Source of the DNA: CAZAFM01 sp964484395 | GTDB taxonomy: Bacteria > Campylobacterota > Campylobacteria > Campylobacterales > CAZAFM01 | Reading direction: 5' to 3' | Assembly (NCBI GenBank): GCA_964484395.1 | Contig: CAZAFM010000048.1 | Span: 1-17,444 of the forward strand | Length of the DNA stretch: 17,444 nt | Shown here: positions 7,761 through 15,547 of the stretch, in pieces | Layout of the letters: every line of letters begins with the position of its first letter | How positions within the stretch are numbered: position 1 is the first letter of the stretch | Program-made: the position numbers and the translations under genes | Notes under the pieces: generated by a model | The model's database searches: none | What the model was told of the DNA's origin: nothing | Seen by the model: the letters and a program-made list of their open reading frames with translations, nothing else

Positions 7761-8467
7761 AAAGCTTAAACATCTTAATTGTTGAGGATGAGGTAGTTGC
7801 TACTAAGTACTTGAGCGAGATATTAAGTGAGATTGATTTTATAGAGATAGAGAACATCTACAAGGCAAAAAGTGCAAATAGGGCTTTTGAAATAGCAGAG
7901 TGTAATACTCTTGATCTTGTGTTTATGGATATAAACATTGATGGAAGCGAAGATGGAATCAAATGCGCAAAGAGGATTGAGCAAAAATCAAAGGCTCCAA
8001 TCATATTTACAACTGCATATAGTGACTCCCAGACCATAATGGATGCAAGCCAATCAAACATAGTAGGCTATCTTGTAAAACCTTTTGGCGCCCCCGCTGT
8101 TAAAGGAGCAGTGTCTATCGCCCTTAAAACCATAGAAGAAAACTCACATCAAAGCCAGAGGAAAAAAAACAACAACCCTCATCAAGTAACTATAGCCAAC
8201 TACACATACAACACAAAAGAAAAAACTCTCTATAAAGATGCCAAGCTAGTCAAGCTAAGTGCAAAAGAGACAGAGTGTCTTGCTATCCTCTATGCTCACA
8301 AAAACAGATTTGTAAGTAGTGAACATCTCTGTACTTATGTCTGGTGTGGAGATGGATATGACCCAAAAAGCTCCCTTAGAGAGCTACTTTTTAGACTTCG
8401 CAAAAAACTACCCGAACTAGAAATTGAGAACATCCCAGGTCTTGGCTACTCTCTAAAAGACTCTTAA
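7754..8467 (+). CDS. OmpR-family response regulator
   Basis: This is a 237-residue two-domain regulator. The receiver domain (about 1-125) has the acidic pair Glu11/Asp12, phospho-acceptor Asp59 in FMDI, Thr87 and Lys109 in the KPF motif. A short Lys/Asn-rich linker leads to a winged-helix DNA-binding domain (about 145-235). Its recognition helix is in the SSLRELLFRLRKKL stretch, followed by the wing GLGYSL. OmpR-type winged helices bind direct repeats about 10-11 bp apart as head-to-tail dimers. That is the spacing of the TTCTAA boxes at three promoters in this window, so I infer it regulates its own operon, the divergent lipoprotein gene and the flaG-like gene. Pairing of an OmpR-type regulator with a HisKA_2 kinase is uncommon but occurs. 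It is translationally coupled to the kinase gene. Confidence 0.9.
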   Translation: MLKSLNILIVEDEVVATKYLSEILSEIDFIEIENIYKAKSANRAFEIAECNTLDLVFMDINIDGSEDGIKCAKRIEQKSKAPIIFTTAYSDSQTIMDASQSNIVGYLVKPFGAPAVKGAVSIALKTIEENSHQSQRKKNNNPHQVTIANYTYNTKEKTLYKDAKLVKLSAKETECLAILYAHKNRFVSSEHLCTYVWCGDGYDPKSSLRELLFRLRKKLPELEIENIPGLGYSLKDS

Positions 8468-8487
8468 AGTATAAAAGGAAAATCAGT

Positions 8488-10776
8488 ATGAAAATGGTTT
8501 ATGTATTTGCACTCAAGGTGTCTGTTTTTATATTTACTATAGTTTTTATCTCATCTTGTGGACTGCTTGAAAGTGATAAGGGGGATGGCAGAAGTATGCA
8601 TCATATATGGGTCTCACCAGATGGTAGTGATACAAATAGTGGGGATTTTCATGCTCCTTTTAAAACCATAGCTAGGGCGCAGACAGAAGCTAGAAAGAAA
8701 ACTAGTAGTGATACTGATATAGTGGTAAATATAAAAGATGGAACATATAGGCTTGATAAGACTTTAGAGTTTGATACAACAGACTCACCAAAAGATGGGT
8801 ATACGCTGACATATAGAGCAGTAGAGGGAAATGCAAGAATATATGGTTCAAAAACTATAGATAGCTGGAAGATATGTGATAAAGATAAAAACATCTACTG
8901 TGCTGATGCAAAGGGTATAAACTCAAGACAGTTTTATGTAGATGGAGTGCGAGCTACTAGGGCTAGAACTATTGACTATCCCGGAGGCTTTTGGCCACAC
9001 TTTGACTATAACGCCACCTCTCCAAAAAATAGTGATAAGGTGGGGATTTTGTATATACCCTTAGAGTATATGAATGGCTCACTTGACCCAAACTGGCCAG
9101 ATCCAACTACTTGGAGTAATGTACAAGATATAGAGGCCGTATCTCTTCCTCAGTGGAAGATGCAGAGAGTCCCACTAAAGTCAATAACCAAATACCCTGA
9201 CTACAACAACACAGAGATAAGTGAATTAGATAAGTTGCTTTTTTACATATATGAAGTAGCAGAAGATGTAACCAATGATGGGCATCTAAATTATGACCTT
9301 TCAAAAACAGGTCTGATAGAGCTTCAAGACCCAGCATGGACAAATGCAAATGTATATCTCAATAAAGACAAGAATGCAACGGCTATCTGGGGGTTTTATA
9401 GACTATCCTACTTTGAAAATGCTTATCAGTTTTTAGATAAAGAGGGTGAGTGGTATCTGGATAAAGCTAAAGATACTATCTACTACAAGCCACTTGCTAA
9501 TCAAAACATATCCAATGCAAAAGCAGAACTTCCATATTTAGAAAAACTCATAACTGTAAAAGGAAGTGAGAATAAAGCAGTAAAAAACATAAAATTTGAA
9601 AATCTAAAATTTGCCTATGCAACATGGCTAGCTCCTAGTACCTCTAAAGGCTATATATCTGATCAGAGTGGAAATCTAGTAACAGGTAGCTCCTATGACT
9701 ACAACAGCATAGGACATGTAAGATATGTAGAGGAGACACCGGGGAATATAGAGCTAGAGTTTGTAGATGGGGTTGTTTTTAGTGGAAATATGTTTGAACA
9801 TATGGGAGCGGTGGCACTACACTTTGGGACAGGCACTCAAAACTCTAAGATAACAAGTAATCTCTTTGAAGATATATCTTCTTCAGCCATATGGTTAGGA
9901 GGTGTACAAAAAGAGGACTACTCTCCAAACAGTTCGCAGATAACCAAAAACAACACCATCTCAAACAACCTCATACGACATATAGGGCAAGAGTATGTAG
10001 ATGTAGCTGGCATATATGTAGGCTTCTCTACACACACTACTATAGATCACAATACACTTATGTACACTCCATGGTCAGCTATCGCTATGGGCTGGGGATG
10101 GGGACTACTTGACCCTGGTATAAATCTAGGACTTGTAACAGCCACGCCAAATATGTGGGGAGTGCATACAGAGTACACGCCAAACTCATATAACAAAATC
10201 ACAAACAACAGAACATATAAGACCCTGCAGCAAGTATGGGATGGTGGAGGAGTCTATACAACTGGATATCAAGGAAGCTCTATGGAGGATGCACTCTTGA
10301 TAGAGGGAAATGTCTTTTCAGATAAAAACCCAAATAGAGGTGGAAACACAGTATATAGTGATGGTATGAGTAGGTATATCAAGGTCAAAAACAATGTAAT
10401 GTACAACAACCCTATAGCACATGTGTTTTTTGGGGATGATGTTGGGTTAAATAATCCTTTCTACATACAGCTTGCACTCTACTCTTATGCGAATAAGATG
10501 GTCACTTATGGTTCAGATAGTGGTGGATGCAGGACTTATGGAGATATAGCCTATGAGGGGAACTTTTGGTATGATAGCAGCTTTTTCAACCCCTGCGCTT
10601 TTAGCTATGAAGGGGTGAGCTATCCAACTGGACTAACTTATAGTAGTGATAAAAACATCACCTCAAACATCCCTAGTGCGCAAAAAATAGCAGATAAAGC
10701 AGGAGTAAGCTTTAGACCATCATCCATCCCAGAAGATAGATGGGTAACACCACCAAAAAAGATAGTGCTAAAATAA
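8488..10776 (+). CDS. Right-handed beta-helix lipoprotein, GH141/pectate-lyase-like
   Basis: This 762-residue secreted lipoprotein starts at an ATG with AAGGAAAA upstream. The signal peptide ends with lipobox ISSC (Cys24). Next comes WVSPDGSDTNSGDFHAPFKT (about 41-60), the classic opening of surface beta-helix polysaccharide-active enzymes. An all-beta stretch follows with FYVDGVRATRARTIDYPGGF, then GEWYLDKAKDTIYYKP and rungs such as NLKFAYATW, NNTISNNLIRHIG, GWGWG and DGGGVYTTGY. The order of these motifs matches the family 141 glycoside hydrolase group as I know it. Related families cleave plant or algal polysaccharides. The substrate and even catalysis are unproven here. It is the third gene of the kinase-regulator operon, 20 nt after the regulator, which suggests the sensor controls a surface polysaccharide-processing function. 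Confidence 0.85.
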   Translation: MKMVYVFALKVSVFIFTIVFISSCGLLESDKGDGRSMHHIWVSPDGSDTNSGDFHAPFKTIARAQTEARKKTSSDTDIVVNIKDGTYRLDKTLEFDTTDSPKDGYTLTYRAVEGNARIYGSKTIDSWKICDKDKNIYCADAKGINSRQFYVDGVRATRARTIDYPGGFWPHFDYNATSPKNSDKVGILYIPLEYMNGSLDPNWPDPTTWSNVQDIEAVSLPQWKMQRVPLKSITKYPDYNNTEISELDKLLFYIYEVAEDVTNDGHLNYDLSKTGLIELQDPAWTNANVYLNKDKNATAIWGFYRLSYFENAYQFLDKEGEWYLDKAKDTIYYKPLANQNISNAKAELPYLEKLITVKGSENKAVKNIKFENLKFAYATWLAPSTSKGYISDQSGNLVTGSSYDYNSIGHVRYVEETPGNIELEFVDGVVFSGNMFEHMGAVALHFGTGTQNSKITSNLFEDISSSAIWLGGVQKEDYSPNSSQITKNNTISNNLIRHIGQEYVDVAGIYVGFSTHTTIDHNTLMYTPWSAIAMGWGWGLLDPGINLGLVTATPNMWGVHTEYTPNSYNKITNNRTYKTLQQVWDGGGVYTTGYQGSSMEDALLIEGNVFSDKNPNRGGNTVYSDGMSRYIKVKNNVMYNNPIAHVFFGDDVGLNNPFYIQLALYSYANKMVTYGSDSGGCRTYGDIAYEGNFWYDSSFFNPCAFSYEGVSYPTGLTYSSDKNITSNIPSAQKIADKAGVSFRPSSIPEDRWVTPPKKIVLK

Positions 10777-10791
10777 CAAGAAAAATGATTT

Positions 10792-10825
10792 TTCTAACAC
10801 GCTTCTAATTCTCTTATGCAATAAT
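10792..10825 (+). promoter_or_regulatory. TTCTAA-box promoter of the flaG-like gene
   Basis: TTCTAA (10792-10797), 5 nt, TTCTAA (10803-10808), 8 nt, TG (10817-10818), 1 nt, AATAAT (10820-10825). The spacing is identical to the two promoters between 5880 and 5968. Transcription would start near 10832, about 20 nt before the ATG. Confidence 0.7.
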
Positions 10826-10852
10826 ATCCCCATATTGCCTAGGAGAAAAGAT

Positions 10853-11188
10853 ATGGAAGTAACATCTACAACCACAAATGCAACTTTTTTAGAGATACCA
10901 ACAGAACAAGGTTTTGTAAAGACACCAGAAGCAAAGAGTGACAAAGATGAAGATAGTAAAAAACTTTCTAAGAATGAGCTTCTAGAGCTTATAGATGACC
11001 TCAACAAAAGCCCTCTTTTAAACACAAAACTAAGGTTTGGATTTGACCAAGAGGATGAGGTATTCTATGTAAATGTCATAGACTCTGAAACAGACACTGT
11101 CCTAAGAAGATACCCTAATGACCAAGCTATAAACTTTGCTAAAAAACTTGATGAGCTTCTAGGACTTCTTTTTGATAAAAATGCCTAG
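10853..11188 (+). CDS. flaG: FlaG-family flagellar accessory protein
   Basis: This is a 111-residue protein starting at ATG 10853 with AGGAG 7 nt upstream. A TTG at 10835 would lie at the predicted transcription start and is unlikely. The N-terminal half is Ser/Thr/Lys/Glu-rich and probably disordered. From about residue 55 the FlaG signature appears: LRFGFDQEDEVFYVNVIDS, then TVLRRYPNDQAINFAKKLDE and LLGLLFDKNA. In Campylobacter and others FlaG limits flagellar filament length and is encoded beside fliD and fliS. Here it stands alone, with no other flagellar gene in view. Its promoter matches those of the kinase operon and the thaumatin-like lipoprotein gene, linking it to that regulon rather than to an obvious sigma-28 promoter. 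A bidirectional terminator separates it from convergent glgB. Confidence 0.85.
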   Translation: MEVTSTTTNATFLEIPTEQGFVKTPEAKSDKDEDSKKLSKNELLELIDDLNKSPLLNTKLRFGFDQEDEVFYVNVIDSETDTVLRRYPNDQAINFAKKLDELLGLLFDKNA

Positions 11189-11193
11189 AATAG

Positions 11194-11224
11194 GCCAAAC
11201 CCCTTGAGGGGCTATAGGTTTGGC
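11194..11224. terminator. Bidirectional terminator between flaG and glgB
   Basis: GCCAAACC (11194-11201) pairs perfectly with GGTTTGGC (11217-11224). An alternative inner hairpin CCCCTTGAGGGG lies in the loop. TTAAAAT follows on the plus side. It starts 5 nt after the flaG stop and includes the last glgB codons. Confidence 0.75.
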
Positions 11225-13134
11225 TTAAAATAGAGAACACCAAGTGGTGGTAGGTTTAGATTAAGACTCAACTCATACCCATTAGCAGGATGTTCATCAC
11301 TCCAAAATCCTCCATTATTTCCTACATTACTACCGCCGAAGTCATCACTATCACTATTTAGCACTTCACTCCAAAAGCAGTGAAAAGGTACACCCACACG
11401 GTATCCAAAGTGAGGATTTGGTGTTAGGTTACACACTACTAGCATGGTATCTTCTAGATGATCTCCAAATCTAAAAAATGAGATGATACTATTATCACTA
11501 TCAGTTGTATCTACCCATTTAAAGCCCTTTTTCTCATGGTCATTTGCATATAGGGCTGGGTGGGATTTATAGACTTTATGAAGCTCTTTTACAAACTCCA
11601 GCATTCCCTTATGCATTGGATAATCTAGTAGATGCCAGTCAAGACTCTGCTTGTAGTTCCACTCAGCAAACTGAGCAAACTCACACCCCATAAAAAGTAG
11701 CTTCTTCCCAGGATGTGCAAACATATAGGCATATAGAGCCCTTAGGTTTGCAAACTTCTGCCAGTAATCACCTGGCATCCTCTCTATCAAAGAGCCTTTC
11801 ATATGAACTACCTCATCATGAGATAGGCTAAGCATAAACTGCTCATCATACGCATACCACATACTAAAGGTTAGCTGCTCTTGTTGGTATTTTCTGTATA
11901 TTGGGTCATTTTTGAAGTATTTGAGACTATCATGCATCCAGCCCATGTTCCATTTGAACAAAAACCCAAGTCCCCCTTCACTGGTAGGACGAGTGATTTT
12001 AGGCCATGCGGTTGACTCTTCTGCTACCATCATCACTCCAGGGAAGTTCTCATAGACCACATGGTTTAGTGTTTGCAAGAACTCTACAGCCTCATAGTTC
12101 TCTATACCACCATGTTCATTTGGTATCCACTCACCATCCTCTCTAGCATAGTTTAGATAGAGCATAGAGGCTACTGCATCTACCCTTATTCCATCTATGT
12201 GATACTTGTCAAACCAAAACATAGCGGAGCTTATTAGGAAGTTTTTTACCTCATTTCTTCCAAGGTTAAAAATAGCACTTCCCCACTCAGGATGAAAGCC
12301 CTTTCTAGGATCAGTATGCTCATACAAGTTTGTACCATCAAAAAGCCCAAGCCCATGCATATCTACAGCAAAGTGAGATGGAACCCAATCAAGCAGAACA
12401 CCTATATCATACTCATGCATAATATCTACAAACTCCATAAACTCTTCAGGAGTACCAAACCTAGAAGTAGGAGCAAAGTAGCCTATACACTGATAACCCC
12501 AAGAGCCTTCATATGGATGTTCAGTAATAGGAATAAGCTCTATATGTGTAAATCCCATCTCACTAACATACTTTGCTAATCTAGGAGCTATCTCTTTGTA
12601 GCTAAGATAGCGCTCAGGGTCTTCAGGATCCCTCATCCATGAGCCTAGATGCACTTCATATATAGATACAGGGTCGTGTATATAGGTCTTGGACTTTCTC
12701 TCCTCCATCCATTTACTATCATTCCATTTGTACTCTAGGTGCCAAGTTTTAGAACCAGAGTTTGGTGCTTGCTCCCAATAAAAAGCGTATGGATCACTTT
12801 TTTCTTCACTATAGTTGTTGATATGTGATTCTATGTAGTATTTATAGACACTATCTTTTTGTACACCCTCTATGAAGCACTCCCATATACCAGTTCCATC
12901 GTTTTTATAGTACATTGGGTGAGCGCCCTTGTCAAAACAATTAAAATCCCCAATAACTGCTACATATTTGGCAAAAGGAGCCCAGAGGGCAAAATAGTAG
13001 CCCTTCTTACCATCTATCTCAACCTCATGTGAGCCTAGCTTTTCATATAGCCTAAAGTGGCTACCCTCTTTGAAGTAGTAACTATCCATCTCTGCAAATC
13101 TACTGTAGTCATATCGAAGTGGAAGTTTTGACAT
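11212..13134 (-). CDS. glgB: 1,4-alpha-glucan branching enzyme
   Basis: This 640-residue cytosolic enzyme of glycogen synthesis moves alpha-1,4 glucan segments to alpha-1,6 branch points (EC 2.4.1.18). An N-terminal beta-sandwich (CBM48-like, FALWAPFAKYVAVIGDFN, about 48-65) precedes a GH13 barrel. Conserved regions are clear: DWVPSHF (249-255), GIRVDAVAS with nucleophile Asp319, AEEST with the acid/base Glu (372-375), and SHDEVV with Asp440. The C-terminal beta domain ends near GVLYFKPNL. It lacks the longer N1 domain of the 720-730-residue E. coli type. The start has AAGGGG upstream. No glgA, glgC or glgP lies nearby, so the rest of the pathway is elsewhere. It is 47 nt downstream of the ZIP-like transporter gene and may be cotranscribed with it. 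Confidence 0.95.
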   Translation of the reverse strand: MSKLPLRYDYSRFAEMDSYYFKEGSHFRLYEKLGSHEVEIDGKKGYYFALWAPFAKYVAVIGDFNCFDKGAHPMYYKNDGTGIWECFIEGVQKDSVYKYYIESHINNYSEEKSDPYAFYWEQAPNSGSKTWHLEYKWNDSKWMEERKSKTYIHDPVSIYEVHLGSWMRDPEDPERYLSYKEIAPRLAKYVSEMGFTHIELIPITEHPYEGSWGYQCIGYFAPTSRFGTPEEFMEFVDIMHEYDIGVLLDWVPSHFAVDMHGLGLFDGTNLYEHTDPRKGFHPEWGSAIFNLGRNEVKNFLISSAMFWFDKYHIDGIRVDAVASMLYLNYAREDGEWIPNEHGGIENYEAVEFLQTLNHVVYENFPGVMMVAEESTAWPKITRPTSEGGLGFLFKWNMGWMHDSLKYFKNDPIYRKYQQEQLTFSMWYAYDEQFMLSLSHDEVVHMKGSLIERMPGDYWQKFANLRALYAYMFAHPGKKLLFMGCEFAQFAEWNYKQSLDWHLLDYPMHKGMLEFVKELHKVYKSHPALYANDHEKKGFKWVDTTDSDNSIISFFRFGDHLEDTMLVVCNLTPNPHFGYRVGVPFHCFWSEVLNSDSDDFGGSNVGNNGGFWSDEHPANGYELSLNLNLPPLGVLYFKPNL

Positions 13135-13181
13135 AAAGCCCCTTTTTGTTTATTATCAATTATATATGAATTATAGCTCTA

Positions 13182-15005
13182 TTACAAGCCTTTTAGCGAT
13201 ACTGTTGCTAAAAAACCAAGCAGTGTAGCCATACCAACCACACCACTTCCTCTATGATATGCCTCTGGTAGCATGGTCTGAGCTATCATGGTTAGCATCG
13301 CCCCTACGGCTAATCCTTCTAAAAGTCCAAAGTAGTATGGCTCAGCATTTTCCATAAAAACATGACCTATACTAGCACCTACCCCAGTGAAAATCATAAT
13401 TGAAGTCCACATAAAAAGAATTCTTCCCTTACTCATACCCTCCTCGCGCATCCCTATGGAGCTTGAAAGTGCTTCAGGATAGTTCGAGAGAAAAAGTCCG
13501 GCTATTAGTGAAAGGCTTATTCCGTGGTTTATCATATTAGCACCTATTACCAAAGACTCCGGAACACCATCTAGAAGTATCCCTAACCATATAGCTATAG
13601 AAGCTCCGCGCATTCCTTTTGTTTCTATTCCAATTTCAAGCATGGTTACTGGGCTACTGCTATTTTTTATAGACTTAACTGCTCGTTGTATCCATGAGGT
13701 TATCCTATCTTGTGAGAGTCCATGCCTTTGGGATAGATATGACTTAAGAGATGAGTCTTCTAGGTAATAGAGCACCCTTAGTTTGAAGTTTGGATGAAGT
13801 CTTAAGAGCTTATCAAAGTCACTTCTTCTTAGTATCCATACGCGTGTTTTCTTGGTGGCTTTTACAGATACTGTGTGCCTTAGTCCACACAAAAAGGCTC
13901 TAGCACCAACACCATCTCCTTTGTCTTGCTTGTGAAGCCTATTTTTATCACTAGCCTCACTTAGCTCTACCTCTCCACTCTTTATAAGAAAAAGCTTATG
14001 TGCAGGTTGTCCCTCTTTAAAAAGATAGTCACCTCTTTTTATCTCTTTGTATATCAAAAAATCAGCCAAAGCCTCAGCCTCTTCCTCCTCTAGCTCATCT
14101 AGCCATGGAACCCTTTGAAGCTTGGTTGCAAACTTCATAAACTCATCTTCATTTCGCTCTACAGGCTTCATATCCGGAAGAATACACTCCTCCTCAAAAC
14201 TCTCCTCAACCTCAGATAGCCACTCTTGTATATGCTTATCATCTATCTCTTGGTATTTTTTTAGATGTTCTACAAACTCATAGCTTTTCATCCACTCCAG
14301 AACTACTTTTCTATACTCTTTAGAGTTCAGAAGTAGTGATTCTAAGGCCTCTTTTGGAATGATAGTTAGCCAAGTGGACTCTATGGTTTCAGCATTTAGA
14401 GCATAAGGAACTCCTGCAAAAAGAGCAACCCTACCAAAACTATCTCCTTTATGAAGAACTATACCCCCTTTACTACTTCCTTTTAATTCCACACTTCCTT
14501 TAGAGACAATATACAACTCATCAGCTATATCCCCCTCAGTAAAGACCATGGAGCCTTTTGCATAAAACCTAGTCTTTACGCTTTGAGATAGAAGCTCTAC
14601 ATCCTCATCATCTAGATTAGTGAATATGTCCATTCTTCCTAGTTTTTTTAGAGTCTCTTTTAGTCTTGACCTGTTTTGTAGATTTCTGTGCTGAAGTGTT
14701 GTAGAAAACTTTCGTCTATAACCACCATAGTTCCCAACCAAGTGGTCTAGCCCTATAAAAAGTAGTCCCCCTATAAGGCTTCCTATAGCAAGTGCGTTAA
14801 AATGTCCATGCTGAAGCGCGGAGCCTACCAAATCTATACTAAGAGCTGCTAAAAGTGCGCCAGCTCCAAACGCCATAAGAGTTGCTATTGTTTTTTGAGA
14901 TGGTCTGTACACAAAGGAGGTTAGCGTCCCTAAAGGTAGAGATGCGGCACTTATAATTCCAATAATAAAAGCTAGATAGAGTCCCTCTTCAGGAAGTGAA
15001 AGCAT
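13182..15005 (-). CDS. ZIP-family transporter with two cNMP-binding-like domains in its central loop
   Basis: This is a 607-residue membrane protein. Helices 1-3 lie at about 10-30, 40-62 and 70-88, and helices 4-8 at about 468-605. The ZIP core shows LDGVPESLVIG (478-488) in helix 4 and SNYPEAL (507-513) in helix 5. Here Asp479 and Ser507 replace the His of the usual HNxPEG motifs, so metal preference may differ. The cytosolic loop between helices 3 and 4 holds two beta-roll domains (about 126-245 and 300-405), each with the FxEGDxADELYIVxxGxVEL-type pattern. Both phosphate-binding cassettes are degenerate: Tyr201 replaces the usual Arg in the first (FAGVPYAL), and the second reads GARAFLCGLRHTV. 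They may therefore bind no nucleotide or a different one. GAGG precedes the ATG. It is 68 nt downstream of the HU gene. Zn, Fe or Mn transport gated by a ligand is the likely role. Confidence 0.85.
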   Translation of the reverse strand: MLSLPEEGLYLAFIIGIISAASLPLGTLTSFVYRPSQKTIATLMAFGAGALLAALSIDLVGSALQHGHFNALAIGSLIGGLLFIGLDHLVGNYGGYRRKFSTTLQHRNLQNRSRLKETLKKLGRMDIFTNLDDEDVELLSQSVKTRFYAKGSMVFTEGDIADELYIVSKGSVELKGSSKGGIVLHKGDSFGRVALFAGVPYALNAETIESTWLTIIPKEALESLLLNSKEYRKVVLEWMKSYEFVEHLKKYQEIDDKHIQEWLSEVEESFEEECILPDMKPVERNEDEFMKFATKLQRVPWLDELEEEEAEALADFLIYKEIKRGDYLFKEGQPAHKLFLIKSGEVELSEASDKNRLHKQDKGDGVGARAFLCGLRHTVSVKATKKTRVWILRRSDFDKLLRLHPNFKLRVLYYLEDSSLKSYLSQRHGLSQDRITSWIQRAVKSIKNSSSPVTMLEIGIETKGMRGASIAIWLGILLDGVPESLVIGANMINHGISLSLIAGLFLSNYPEALSSSIGMREEGMSKGRILFMWTSIMIFTGVGASIGHVFMENAEPYYFGLLEGLAVGAMLTMIAQTMLPEAYHRGSGVVGMATLLGFLATVSLKGL

Positions 15006-15073
15006 TAGAACCTCTCTTAAAAAACTTTAAAAGAGTATCGAAGTTTTATTGCAGTTTAATTTCGTTACAGGGA

Positions 15074-15349
15074 TTAACCTGCAACGACATCTTTAAATTT
15101 TTTACCTACTTTGAACTTAGGAACATACTTATCTTCTGTTTTATAAGTTTTGTTAGTTCCTGGTACTTTCCCCTCTTTACCCTTTTGCATAGCTCTTTCG
15201 AACTTGCCAAAACCGACTAATTCTACTGTACCGCCTTTTGCTACCTCACCTTGTACTGTCTCTACAAGTGCGTTTAGCATCTCCTCTGTTGAAGCCTTTG
15301 TTGCACCACTTTTCTCTGCTACCTTAGCTACTAGTTCAGCTTTGTTCAT
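15074..15349 (-). CDS. hup: DNA-binding protein HU
   Basis: This 91-residue nucleoid protein starts MNKAELVAKVAEKSG. It has VELVGFGKFE (about 43-52) and the DNA-binding beta-arm with PGTNKTYK (64-71), the standard HU features. The dimer bends DNA without strong sequence preference and compacts the chromosome. AGGAGG at 15359-15354 precedes the ATG, an unusually strong SD that fits a highly expressed gene. A possible -10 (TATAGAAT) lies in the 15350-15400 leader. The ZIP-like gene follows after 68 nt. Confidence 0.97.
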   Translation of the reverse strand: MNKAELVAKVAEKSGATKASTEEMLNALVETVQGEVAKGGTVELVGFGKFERAMQKGKEGKVPGTNKTYKTEDKYVPKFKVGKKFKDVVAG

Positions 15350-15547
15350 AAATCCTCCTATTTGGTTTCGCTTAATTCTATAATTAAAAAACTGAAGTTA
15401 ACAAAAAATTTGAGAGCAAATTCAGATTTTTTTCTAAATTTCCCTAAATTTTTACAAATTCTACTATAAAACTCCCCTAAAATCAACATCTTGAGAACTT
15501 ATTTTAAAAATTTTTGAGAAATATTAAGTAATATTCCAAATTTTCTA

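Noticed and set aside
15432..15468. TTCTAA, 4 nt, CCCTAA followed by CTATAAA, resembling the shared promoter box
   Set aside because: The spacing is 10 bp, the second half-site is imperfect, there is no TG extended -10 at the right distance, and no plus-strand gene follows.
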